Shown here piece by piece: positions 15,522 to 22,164 of a stretch of 36,489 nucleotides of DNA. Below the pieces are notes generated by a model that searched no databases, was not told the origin of the DNA, and saw nothing but the letters and a program-made list of their open reading frames with translations. A program made the translations under genes and the position numbers. Source of the DNA: Flavobacterium sp. UBA7680 (GTDB lineage Bacteria; Bacteroidota; Bacteroidia; Flavobacteriales; Flavobacteriaceae); assembly GCF_002482975.1 (NCBI RefSeq), contig NZ_DLHA01000029.1, forward strand, positions 1 to 36,489, written 5' to 3'. Every line of letters begins with the position of its first letter. Position 1 is the first letter of the stretch.

Positions 15522-15560
15522 TTTATTATGTTGGTCTGCGAAGCAGATCAACATAATAAA
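15522..15560. repeat. Cargo hairpin 2 after the first HEPN-like gene
   Basis: Arms of 18 bases (15522-15539 and 15543-15560) enclose the loop GAA and pair except for one G/T position. The tip is TCTGC-GAA-GCAGA. No T run follows, so it is not a classical intrinsic terminator. The rest of the 15455-15782 gap contains only a possible -7 box. Confidence 0.85.
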
Positions 15561-15681
15561 ACAATATTTGGTTTTATAGTTAAATACTTGTAATGAATTT
15601 ACTCATGCTATTAAAATTGACACTTGCAGTAGGCAAGGCTTTTTTACATCAAACTTATAGAATAATTCGTGAGAATTCTCA

Positions 15682-15689
15682 TATATTTG
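15682..15689 (+). promoter_or_regulatory. Putative -7 box for the HNH-like gene
   Basis: TATATTTG matches TAnnTTTG exactly. The start codon at 15783 is 93 bases downstream, giving a leader of about 85 bases. No TTTG -33 element is evident. Confidence 0.35.
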
Positions 15690-15782
15690 ATTTGTTTAAA
15701 AACTAGAAACTACGTCTACGCTAATTGACGAAAGTTTTTTTCGGATACAAACGAGTTGCAAAACATCATAAAACCTAACAAG

Positions 15783-16490
15783 ATGAACCAATGTTATAAC
15801 TGCGGAATACCTTTATCGGAACTAAAAAAAAATGAAAGGACAAAAGAGCACATTCCTGCCCGAGCTCTTTTTGAAGGTTATCCTATAGAATATCGCAATA
15901 ATAGAAAAACTGTTCCAGCCTGTTTCAAATGCAACAATGAATACTCAACAATTGATGACTACATAAGAGACTTAATTGGAATAACGAATGAATCTGATTC
16001 AGAGAAAAAAGAATTGACAGCAAAGACCGTTAGGAAAATGTTCAAGAATAAAGGTGATTTAAATAAAAGAATGTCAATTAAAGAAAATAGTATCTATTTT
16101 AATTTCAACATGAGTACTATTGATAAATTACATCTAAAAAACTTTAAGGGCATATATACTTTAATTACAAAAAAACCTCTCGATAATTCATATAAACTTG
16201 ATGTATATTCACTTGGGCATGACGAAAAAAAACTTAAACTTGGCGAAAAATTTCTTAACGAAATTAAACAATTAGAAAACTGGGATGTCTCAGGTCATGA
16301 AAATGTTTTTAAATTTAAAATGGTAACTGTCGATGTTGAATCTCTAACACTTACTGAATTAGTTAATGAAGACAAAAATGCTGAGCCAGAATTTATAATG
16401 TGCGGTATGGAATACAACTCAAGTGTAGTTGCTTTAGTAGTTGCTATGAAAGAAAATATGCAAAACTACGAAGTAACACCAAACAGTTAA
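15783..16490 (+). CDS. HNH-like nuclease domain protein
   Basis: The 235-aa protein has a treble-clef-like zinc site: C4 and C7 (CYNCG) and C47 and C50 (CFKCNNEYS). Between them lies EHIPARALF (E22, H23), and N52 follows the second pair, together forming an HNH/endonuclease VII-like motif near the N-terminus. The remaining 180 residues are unassigned and may be the sensing part. The ATG at 15783 is preferred over a TTG at 15756. Its place between two HEPN-like genes, each pair separated by a hairpin, suggests defence cargo. Nuclease activity is inferred from the motif; the third HNH residue is not certain. Confidence 0.6.
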   Translation: MNQCYNCGIPLSELKKNERTKEHIPARALFEGYPIEYRNNRKTVPACFKCNNEYSTIDDYIRDLIGITNESDSEKKELTAKTVRKMFKNKGDLNKRMSIKENSIYFNFNMSTIDKLHLKNFKGIYTLITKKPLDNSYKLDVYSLGHDEKKLKLGEKFLNEIKQLENWDVSGHENVFKFKMVTVDVESLTLTELVNEDKNAEPEFIMCGMEYNSSVVALVVAMKENMQNYEVTPNS

Positions 16491-16528
16491 GGTTGAAATA
16501 AAGAACTTGAAATAAAAAACCAATAAAT

Positions 16529-16561
16529 TTGTTATGATCCTGCGGAGCAGGAGCATAACAA
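16529..16561. repeat. Cargo hairpin 3 after the HNH-like gene
   Basis: TTGTTATGATCCTGC (16529-16543) pairs with GCAGGAGCATAACAA (16547-16561) around the loop GGA, with a single A/G mismatch seven positions from the loop. It begins 39 bases after the HNH-like stop codon and has no T run. Confidence 0.85.
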
Positions 16562-16634
16562 TTAGACAAAATCCTTTTTAGATATAACAAGCTATTTAAG
16601 CTTTCAATCTAATCTTTCAACAAGACAATTAACT

Positions 16635-17477
16635 ATGAAAAAGCCTCGAATTATTTTAAAAGAGCATTTATTGATGCCATTAATTGCTACTGAAAAGAGA
16701 GTTTATGAGATTAGAAAGGAGCTAGAAATGGAGATAACAGATATTAGACTCAATGGACTTTTTCTAATGCTTGTTTCATATATCGAATCAATGCAAAAAG
16801 AAATTATTAAATATTACCTAAAATATCAACCTGAAAAAATTCCCAATAAATTAATTCAAATAGAAACAGCAATACTTATTGAAAATGAGGATTTTTATTT
16901 GTTAGAAAATATAGTTGCTAAGCATGTTGATAAAATGCAATATTGGGAAATATCTAAGCTATTTTACGAAATTCTTAGAATAGAAAAACCTACGAATGAT
17001 GATAAGATTAAGACAATTAAAGAAAGAAGAAACGAACTTATTCATAATAATTTAAAAGTAGATTTTAAACGTAAAGAGATTAAACAAGACTCAATAGACT
17101 TATTATATTTAAAAGATTGCCTTGATGAATATGAAAAGTACCTACTTGATATGAAAGTCAAAATATCTCAACATTTTATCATTTTTACCAAACTTTATGT
17201 GTTGGAAAAATTATGGCATTATACTTTTAAGACTTCATTATGTTCTAATTTTTCTGATTATTGGTATATTGATACTGCAAAGGATTGCATAACTGGATGT
17301 AAAAATTCTGAAATGGAAGATAGTTTATCATCAAGTGAAAAGTTTATGCTCGAAATTTGGCGAAGTCAAGTATGCGGAGGTAAAGTTAATTTTCCAAATA
17401 TGGCATCTCTTGATAAGCACTCGCAAAATCATCTCTACTTATTCTTGAAACTATCCAACGACCTTTTTCTTTATTAA
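16635..17477 (+). CDS. Second HEPN-like domain protein
   Basis: The 280-aa helical protein carries R132-N133-x3-H137 in IKERRNELIHNN, an Rx4H motif of the HEPN type, after a long helical N-terminal half (LNGLFLMLVSYIESMQKEII). Helices DCLDEYEKYLLDM follow, in keeping with a four-helix HEPN bundle. The C-terminal 100 residues, with WRSQVCGGKVNFPNM, are unassigned. It may be a ribonuclease toxin of the RiboL-PSP/MAE_28990-like type; that sub-family choice is uncertain. No hairpin follows it; the XRE gene converges on it 28 bases away. Confidence 0.55.
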   Translation: MKKPRIILKEHLLMPLIATEKRVYEIRKELEMEITDIRLNGLFLMLVSYIESMQKEIIKYYLKYQPEKIPNKLIQIETAILIENEDFYLLENIVAKHVDKMQYWEISKLFYEILRIEKPTNDDKIKTIKERRNELIHNNLKVDFKRKEIKQDSIDLLYLKDCLDEYEKYLLDMKVKISQHFIIFTKLYVLEKLWHYTFKTSLCSNFSDYWYIDTAKDCITGCKNSEMEDSLSSSEKFMLEIWRSQVCGGKVNFPNMASLDKHSQNHLYLFLKLSNDLFLY

Positions 17478-17505
17478 GTGATTTGTTAATAAACGCTAAA
17501 ACTTT

Positions 17506-17775
17506 CTAATATTCGTTAAAGCCTTTGAAAAAATCTTCTAATGTAACATTCATAGCTTTAAGAATTTTGATAAGCGTATTTAATTGAATATTTGCTCCAG
17601 CTTCATATTTTCCATATTGTGGTCTGCTGATATTGTTTTCGTATGCAAAGTATTCAGAGTTCGTATAGCCCGCTTTTTTTCTGAAATATTTTAGTCTTTC
17701 ACCTATTTTTTTTAAATAGATTAATTCTTCCGTTTTTAATTCTTTCTTAATATTCTCATTATTTTTTGAAGTCAT
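17506..17775 (-). CDS. XRE-family helix-turn-helix regulator
   Basis: The 89-aa protein has a Cro/CI-type helix-turn-helix: IGERLKYFRKKAGYTNSEYF, then NNISRPQYGKYEAGANIQLN, then TLIKILKAMNVTLEDFF, which covers residues 22-85. The ATG at 17775 is preferred to an upstream TTG at 17799. It reads towards the second HEPN-like gene and away from the lipoprotein gene, so it could regulate itself, the lipoprotein or the neighbouring toxin-like gene. Confidence 0.85.
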   Translation of the reverse strand: MTSKNNENIKKELKTEELIYLKKIGERLKYFRKKAGYTNSEYFAYENNISRPQYGKYEAGANIQLNTLIKILKAMNVTLEDFFKGFNEY

Positions 17776-17865
17776 TTTTTCGCTCTTTTTATAAAGCAAA
17801 TCAATAGAATGTCTTCAAATTATGTAACTCCTAATTTAACCACTCTTAATATGGAGTTTTTTTTA

Positions 17866-17873
17866 TATGTTTG
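17866..17873 (+). promoter_or_regulatory. Putative -7 box for the lipoprotein gene
   Basis: TATGTTTG fits TAnnTTTG and lies 23 bases before the ATG at 17897. It also includes an in-frame ATG (17867), which argues against that codon being the start. Confidence 0.5.
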
Positions 17874-17896
17874 TGACTCAATTTAAAACTTTAAAA

Positions 17897-18376
17897 ATGA
17901 AAAAAACTTTAAATTTTATTGCATTCACTATTTTTTCTCTATTAGCTATTGGAATGACAAGTTGCAACACAACCAGTATTCAATCTGAAGAAGAGGTTAA
18001 AGAGTTTATTACTGGTCAATGGCATGATGAAACTGTTGAAAGCGGTGGTGTTATAACATATTATAGATTTGAAATAACAGCGCAAGAAATAAGATGTTGG
18101 AAGCAAATTGCTTTTCTTGACGGTACAGGAACAGGGCTTAAGGGAGATGATAAGTGGGAAGAACAAACTCCAGTTGCTTTATCTATTGGAAATGTTCAAG
18201 CAGAGTCTGCAACTAGTAAATCTTATGAGAAAAAATATAGAACATTAGGTAATTGCAGTTACGGAACATATACGTTTGAGCACAATTCAAAGTTCGGGAA
18301 CTCATTGAATTTTAAGGATAATAATTCGGTTAATAGCGATACTGAGTGTGTTTTAGAGAAAGGTTGGGAGTATTAA
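17897..18376 (+). CDS. Lipoprotein of unknown function (island cargo)
   Basis: The 159-aa protein begins MKKTLNFIAFTIFSLLAIGM and then SC, a typical lipoprotein signal with lipobox MTSC. The mature part (about 135 residues) has ITGQWHDETVESGG, WKQIAFLDGTGTG and four cysteines, and looks like a beta-rich lipocalin-like extracytoplasmic protein; that fold is a guess. The ATG at 17897 is chosen because the upstream ATG falls in the predicted promoter. A lipoprotein carried by a mobile island could alter phage or toxin reception at the envelope, but nothing in the sequence proves this. Confidence 0.75.
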   Translation: MKKTLNFIAFTIFSLLAIGMTSCNTTSIQSEEEVKEFITGQWHDETVESGGVITYYRFEITAQEIRCWKQIAFLDGTGTGLKGDDKWEEQTPVALSIGNVQAESATSKSYEKKYRTLGNCSYGTYTFEHNSKFGNSLNFKDNNSVNSDTECVLEKGWEY

Positions 18377-18438
18377 AATTAGTCAAAGATTGGAGTGTTG
18401 ACTAAAAACGAATCTGAATTAACTTGATTAATTATTAT

Positions 18439-18479
18439 ATGATTCTTATAATCCTGCGAAGCAGGATCATAAGAATCAT
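18439..18479. repeat. Cargo hairpin 4 between convergent genes
   Basis: Arms of 19 bases (18439-18457 and 18461-18479) surround the loop GAA and pair except for one A/C position eight bases from the loop. The tip ATCCTGC-GAA-GCAGGAT is nearly the same as in hairpin 3. It lies between the lipoprotein stop (18376) and the DUF5131-ParB stop (18539), about 60 bases from each. Confidence 0.85.
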
Positions 18480-18538
18480 TCCAATGTTCCAAATTAAAAA
18501 AAACAAGGTTTGCCACTTTGGTCAAAGGTTCTTGTAAA

Positions 18539-20167
18539 TTATAGCTTTGTCAAATAAATAACTCCAATTTTTACTTTTGTATTTTTCTTCAGAATATTCA
18601 ACTTATCAGTTTCGTTAAATATCATTAACACGTCGATATCTCCATCCGATATTTTTTGTTTTCCTTCGTCAATACTATTTAGTATCATAATATTATCTGA
18701 TTGTTGAGATTCGATTTGTCTTACTTCTTGTCGAATAATCTCTTTTTTTTCTACAGTTTCTTTTTCCTGTTTTAAAGAAGCATGAGCAGAACCAATTGAC
18801 ATATTCCCTTTATTTAAGCTATCAATTATTGTTTGTGAACCATTGGATAGTATTTGAGAATATTTTACAACTGTAGTTCTTCCAACGTTGGCTATTTTGG
18901 CAATTTCAGCATAAGTATCAACCTTGTCAATTTCTTCTCCTCTATTCTCAAATGACTTTTTTGAAAATGCCCTTCCTGCTTTAGATAAATTTTCCTTAGC
19001 TAACTTTTCAATGGTTGGTTTTGAAAGAAACGCTAACCTAATCTTTTCCAAATTGGAAAGGTTTCTTCTTGTTAATTGGTTCTTGACCATCCATAGTTTG
19101 ATTTCGTCAAGATTATTGAAGTTTTGTTTTAATTCTTTCGTTGAAACTTGCTGTTTATTAAGAGCTTTTAAAGCCATCAATCTAGTATGTCCTTCAATAA
19201 CTAATTTTTGACCACTAGGAGTTGTTACAAATATAATTGGGTCGTTTAGTCCATTTATTCGAATATCCTCTTTTAAATTATTAAATAGTTCTTTATCAGC
19301 AAATGGAAGATATGATTTCAATTCCCAAATAGTAATCAAATCATCCAATTCGTCCATTATTAAATATTCATCGCCAAATAAATTAACTACAGGAATAGAA
19401 TCATCTTTAACTGATGGATTTGACCAATATACCTTTCCGTCTAACATACTACCTCCTTTTGAATAATAGCGGTGTGCCTTATTAATTGTCGGGTCATTTG
19501 GATTTGGGTTATTTCTGGTTTTTCCCCATTGCTTAAAGAAGAAGTCAACTTTTTGCTCAGAACATTTCTCTTTGATTTTTAAAACCCATTCTTTTTTCAT
19601 GGGTCTAACAGCATTACTTCCGCTTTCGCCTCCTACAATAACCCAATCAATACCTTTGAGGTCAATCTCTGTGATTTCTTCAATAAAAGGTTCAATTGAT
19701 AAGAATTTGTGTTTAGCTCCGCATTTAACTAATGATTTAATTCTTCTAGTAGCTATTTGATTACCAACTGAAACTCCCATCCAGATATTATCCGTCCAAT
19801 TAAGTTGGTCGGAATATTTTTCAAGTATATCATGTCTTTTAGTTAAGACTTGATAAGTATGCTGTGGTGTATCATTCATTACTTGGAACACTTGTTTGAT
19901 GAAATCAAGTGAAATATCTTTGTGAAATAAATCGGACATCGAGTTTACAAAAACAGTACTTGGTTTTAGCCAGTTATGAGGTTCTTTTAGTGTATATGGA
20001 TGCTCAACAACTACATCAAATCCTAACTTATACTTTTCCATATTTGGATTATGCATCTTCCGATACGTTTCTGTCTCTGCGTAACAAAAATCACATTCCT
20101 TCGAAATATGAGTACACCCTGTGGTAGGATTCCACGTTTTATTCGTCCATTCTATACTTGAAGCCAT
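18539..20167 (-). CDS. DUF5131 (phage Gp37/Gp68) three-Cys protein fused to ParB-like domain
   Basis: The 542-aa protein has two modules. Residues 1-245 match the DUF5131/Gp37-Gp68 family: C18-x6-C25-x2-C28 (GCTHISKECDFCYA), VNSMSDLFHKDI, VLTKR, WMGVSVG, FLSIEPF, WVIVGGESG...VRPM and FFFKQWG. The cysteines resemble the cluster ligands of radical SAM enzymes, though the spacing is not the usual Cx3Cx2C. Residues 274-440 look like a ParB N-terminal domain with E325-G-H-T-R329, NQLTRRNLSNLEK (363-375) and a helix-turn-helix (418-437). The last 100 residues are unassigned. It is read 53 bases downstream of the integrase. DNA or RNA modification with ParB-like targeting is one possibility. The usual partner TcmP was not found. 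Confidence 0.85.
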   Translation of the reverse strand: MASSIEWTNKTWNPTTGCTHISKECDFCYAETETYRKMHNPNMEKYKLGFDVVVEHPYTLKEPHNWLKPSTVFVNSMSDLFHKDISLDFIKQVFQVMNDTPQHTYQVLTKRHDILEKYSDQLNWTDNIWMGVSVGNQIATRRIKSLVKCGAKHKFLSIEPFIEEITEIDLKGIDWVIVGGESGSNAVRPMKKEWVLKIKEKCSEQKVDFFFKQWGKTRNNPNPNDPTINKAHRYYSKGGSMLDGKVYWSNPSVKDDSIPVVNLFGDEYLIMDELDDLITIWELKSYLPFADKELFNNLKEDIRINGLNDPIIFVTTPSGQKLVIEGHTRLMALKALNKQQVSTKELKQNFNNLDEIKLWMVKNQLTRRNLSNLEKIRLAFLSKPTIEKLAKENLSKAGRAFSKKSFENRGEEIDKVDTYAEIAKIANVGRTTVVKYSQILSNGSQTIIDSLNKGNMSIGSAHASLKQEKETVEKKEIIRQEVRQIESQQSDNIMILNSIDEGKQKISDGDIDVLMIFNETDKLNILKKNTKVKIGVIYLTKL

Positions 20168-20220
20168 ACTCTAAATTTCAATTTTATCAATTTCTTTCAT
20201 AATTCTGTTATGTTTAAGCT

Positions 20221-21402
20221 TTATATCACAGGAATAGCTTTATCCTTAATATCAACGAACTGACCTAACTTTTTCAAATAAATTTCAGTAGTACTAATAT
20301 TTGTATGTCTGTTAGCTTTCATAATTTGGCTGAGGGTCCATCCGTATTTGTATTTTGTTATGTTTGATGTATGTTTGAAAGAATACAAATCGTATCCTTT
20401 TTCATTTAGTCCTAATTTTTTTAATGCCGAAATCAATTTATTATATGGTGTGTTTTCTCCAATCTTTTTCTCTCCAACGATATTAACCGAAGAACCTGTC
20501 AGATAATAATCTTTCGGATATTGTTCCAGATTTAATTCTTTTAATACTGGAATAAAGCTTGAATTTATTTCCAAATAGTCATTTTCATCGTTGGTGTTAA
20601 CTTTCTTAACAGATGCCGGAATTGTTATTGTATTAGCATTAATATCGATGTTTTCTACTTTAAGTCCTCTAATTTCAGAAGGACGCAAGCAAGTGTAATA
20701 TATCATTCTACAAAAAAAAGCTGAATACTTATCATGTGCATCAAGATACTCTAATATTGTTTTTAGGTCCGCGTCCGAAAATGGGACGTGTCGTTCATCC
20801 GTTATCTTTTTACTTCTAATCATGCTATCAAATCCAATCATGGGATTAGTTTTTATAAGCTCCAATTTGATGCATACATTAAAGAACGTTGAAAAAATGC
20901 GTTTAGCACTCCTAACACTGTACTGCGAATAAGTGCCATCGTCTATTTTAGACTTGATAAAATTTTGAAGATTTTTTGTAGTTATTTCCGACAATAAGAC
21001 ATTTGGAAAATACTTGCTGAGAGCATTAACTTTACTTAAATAGGTCTGAATGGTTTTTTTTCGCGAATGATAATTCGTATGATATTCCTTAAATTGCCTT
21101 ATCGCTTCATCTAAGGTCATTGTTTCTTTGCGCAACTGTTCAGTCCATTGCAAAGGATTAAATGGATTATATCCATTTTTAAGGTCCTGCTTTATACTTT
21201 CTAATAGGATTTCTCCCTTTAATTCTTTCTCATAAGGGTCATGGATTCTATTAAGGTCTGCTTTTACTTTAAATTGCTTACCATCGTAAGTATAGGATAC
21301 ATACCAAACATTTTTTGCTAGTTCCTTCAACTTACTACTTCCTTTTGGGATTGATAATGGCGTTTTACCTTTATTTAATTTGGGTGTTGTATAATTGCTC
21401 AT
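20221..21402 (-). CDS. int: Tyrosine site-specific integrase
   Basis: This integrase inserts and excises the element at the tRNA-Ala 3' end. The 393-aa protein has an N-terminal arm-binding region, a SAM-like core-binding domain (about 95-190) and the catalytic domain. Active-site candidates are R240 (CLRPSEI), K266 or K267, H344 within YSFKHT, H366 (RHTNISTTEIY) and nucleophile Y375. Where most integrases have HxLRH, this one has YSFKH (Y340, K343), a substitution common in Bacteroidota integrases. The gene starts at ATG 21402 and points away from the right att site, with the heptamer repeats just upstream of its start. Confidence 0.95.
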   Translation of the reverse strand: MSNYTTPKLNKGKTPLSIPKGSSKLKELAKNVWYVSYTYDGKQFKVKADLNRIHDPYEKELKGEILLESIKQDLKNGYNPFNPLQWTEQLRKETMTLDEAIRQFKEYHTNYHSRKKTIQTYLSKVNALSKYFPNVLLSEITTKNLQNFIKSKIDDGTYSQYSVRSAKRIFSTFFNVCIKLELIKTNPMIGFDSMIRSKKITDERHVPFSDADLKTILEYLDAHDKYSAFFCRMIYYTCLRPSEIRGLKVENIDINANTITIPASVKKVNTNDENDYLEINSSFIPVLKELNLEQYPKDYYLTGSSVNIVGEKKIGENTPYNKLISALKKLGLNEKGYDLYSFKHTSNITKYKYGWTLSQIMKANRHTNISTTEIYLKKLGQFVDIKDKAIPVI

Positions 21403-21438
21403 AATCCTATAACTTTACAATACAAATATATGTATCGT

Positions 21439-21465
21439 TTAGGATAATTAGGACTGTTTTAGGAT
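21439..21465 (+). promoter_or_regulatory. Right heptamer cluster, candidate integrase arm sites
   Basis: TTAGGAT (21439-21445), TTAGGAC (21448-21454) and TTAGGAT (21459-21465) lie between the integrase start and attR. The last two have the same 11-base offset and orientation as the pair at 11743-11760. They overlap the probable integrase promoter, so the integrase or another factor could both recombine and autoregulate here. Confidence 0.5.
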
Positions 21466-21524
21466 TAAAAATTATAAAATAATTTTAAAATACTAAAAAA
21501 CAGCAAGTTATTATATTTAATAGA

Positions 21525-21542
21525 GAATCCGGTATTCTCCAC
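21525..21542 (+). repeat. attR: 18-bp tRNA-end direct repeat
   Basis: Exact copy of 11643-11660 in the same orientation. Only the 3' end of the tRNA is present here, not a whole tRNA gene. The bases after it (GAAAAACAAAACC) are the original chromosomal continuation of the tRNA locus. Confidence 0.93.
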
Positions 21543-21550
21543 GAAAAACA

Positions 21551-21584
21551 AAACCTTGTAAATTTAATTTTACAAGGTTTTTTA
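21551..21584 (+). terminator. Displaced native terminator of tRNA-Ala
   Basis: AAACCTTGTAAA (21551-21562) and TTTACAAGGTTT (21569-21580) form a perfect 12-bp stem followed by a T run. It lies 9 bases after attR, where the terminator of the uninterrupted tRNA gene would be. Confidence 0.85.
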
Positions 21585-21634
21585 TTTTAATCCTCAGAGT
21601 TATAATCTAAAACCCCAGCATTTCAGCACAATCT

Positions 21635-21736
21635 TGTCATTTCGACGAAAGGAGAAATCGCACTAGTATTTCCGCACAGTTAATCGCCAATCTTTGTCGA
21701 TTCTCTAGTACGATTTCTCCTTTCGTCGAAATGACA
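21635..21736. repeat. Long inverted repeat with 32-bp arms
   Basis: The arm at 21635-21666 (TGTCATTTCGACGAAAGGAG...) is inverted at 21705-21736 with a single mismatch over 32 bases and a 38-base loop. The words GTCATTTCGACGAA and GGAGAAAT are familiar from dispersed palindromes in flavobacterial genomes, so this is probably a REP-like non-coding element on the chromosome. Confidence 0.9.
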
Positions 21737-21761
21737 AACTGCATCTATATCTCAAAATAAT

Positions 21762-21938
21762 TTATTTTTCATTCGCCGAATCCTCAGCATTAACATCTAC
21801 TTCCTCTTCTTTTTTGAAATCATTATTCAGCAAATCGGTAAGTTTCTTTTTTTCCTTTTGGTTTTTTTTAATTGTTAGCACAACCAAAATAATAATCAAA
21901 ACGGCTACAACTCCTATTACAATCCAATTAATTTCCAT
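21762..21938 (-). CDS. 58-aa single-pass membrane protein
   Basis: An ORF from ATG 21938 to TAA 21762 encodes MEINWIVIGVVAVLIIILVV (membrane helix 4-23), a lysine-rich juxtamembrane stretch (KKNQKEKKKL) and an acidic tail (EEEVDVNAEDSANEK). The N-terminus out, C-terminus in orientation follows from the positive charges. It fills the gap between the repeat and the divergent lipoprotein gene. No family is recognised; similar small membrane proteins are frequent in flavobacteria. Confidence 0.7.
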   Translation of the reverse strand: MEINWIVIGVVAVLIIILVVLTIKKNQKEKKKLTDLLNNDFKKEEEVDVNAEDSANEK

Positions 21939-22078
21939 AATCTTAAATTTTAATTAAAAATAAAAATTTAAACTACACGCCATATTATCAAAATGTTAAG
22001 CATTATTTTTTGAACTTTATTTTACACTTTGAAGGCAGAGAAAGACATCTTTTTCATTGAGGTGAAATTAGAAAGCTT

Positions 22079-22108
22079 TTTGTTTTGTGAAAACTTTTTT
22101 TACATTTA
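22079..22108 (+). promoter_or_regulatory. Putative Bacteroidota promoter of the lipoprotein gene
   Basis: TTTG (22079-22082) and TACATTTA (22101-22108) are spaced by 18 bases, close to the Bacteroidota consensus, and lie 57 bases before the ATG at 22165. Confidence 0.5.
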
Positions 22109-22164
22109 TAATCGTTAATCACTATCAATTATAAACTTAAAAAGCACATTTAAATACCACGTTT

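Larger units (their letters stand above)
11643..21542. mobile_element. 9.9-kb tRNA-Ala-integrated element with defence-type cargo
   Basis: The element is bounded by an exact 18-bp repeat of the tRNA 3' end; unique element DNA runs from 11661 to 21524. It has a tyrosine integrase next to the right end, matching heptamer pairs inside both ends, a likely HUH replication protein operon, a serine resolvase, and accessory genes with HEPN, HNH, XRE and DUF5131-ParB signatures. The dispersed palindromes of the flanking chromosome are absent inside it; different hairpins are found instead. No capsid, portal, terminase, relaxase or conjugation gene is present, so it is not a complete prophage or conjugative element. 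It may be a satellite or plasmid-like integrative island whose transfer depends on helpers. Confidence 0.9.

Noticed and set aside
17867..17896. Earlier ATG for the island lipoprotein
   Set aside because: It would overlap the -7 box and add residues in front of a normal lipoprotein signal peptide.
13867..18479. Integron cassette array with attC sites
   Set aside because: The hairpins follow genes as attC sites do, but I could not find consistent GTTRRRY/RYYYAAC core pairs, and the only tyrosine recombinase is a tRNA-type integrase at the far end, not an integron integrase.
20221..21402. Inactive integrase because HxLRH is replaced by YSFKH
   Set aside because: This substitution is common in Bacteroidota integrases, and the other catalytic residues including the tyrosine are present, so inactivity is not supported.
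11643..21542. Prophage
   Set aside because: No capsid, portal, terminase, tail or lysis gene is present, although the Gp37/Gp68-like domain has a phage name.
21525..21542. Second tRNA-Ala gene at the right end
   Set aside because: Only the last 18 bases match; the D-arm and anticodon arm are absent, so it is an att repeat.
21635..21736. Insertion sequence ends
   Set aside because: The 32-bp arms enclose only 38 bases with no transposase gene; a REP-like or MITE-like repeat is the simpler reading.
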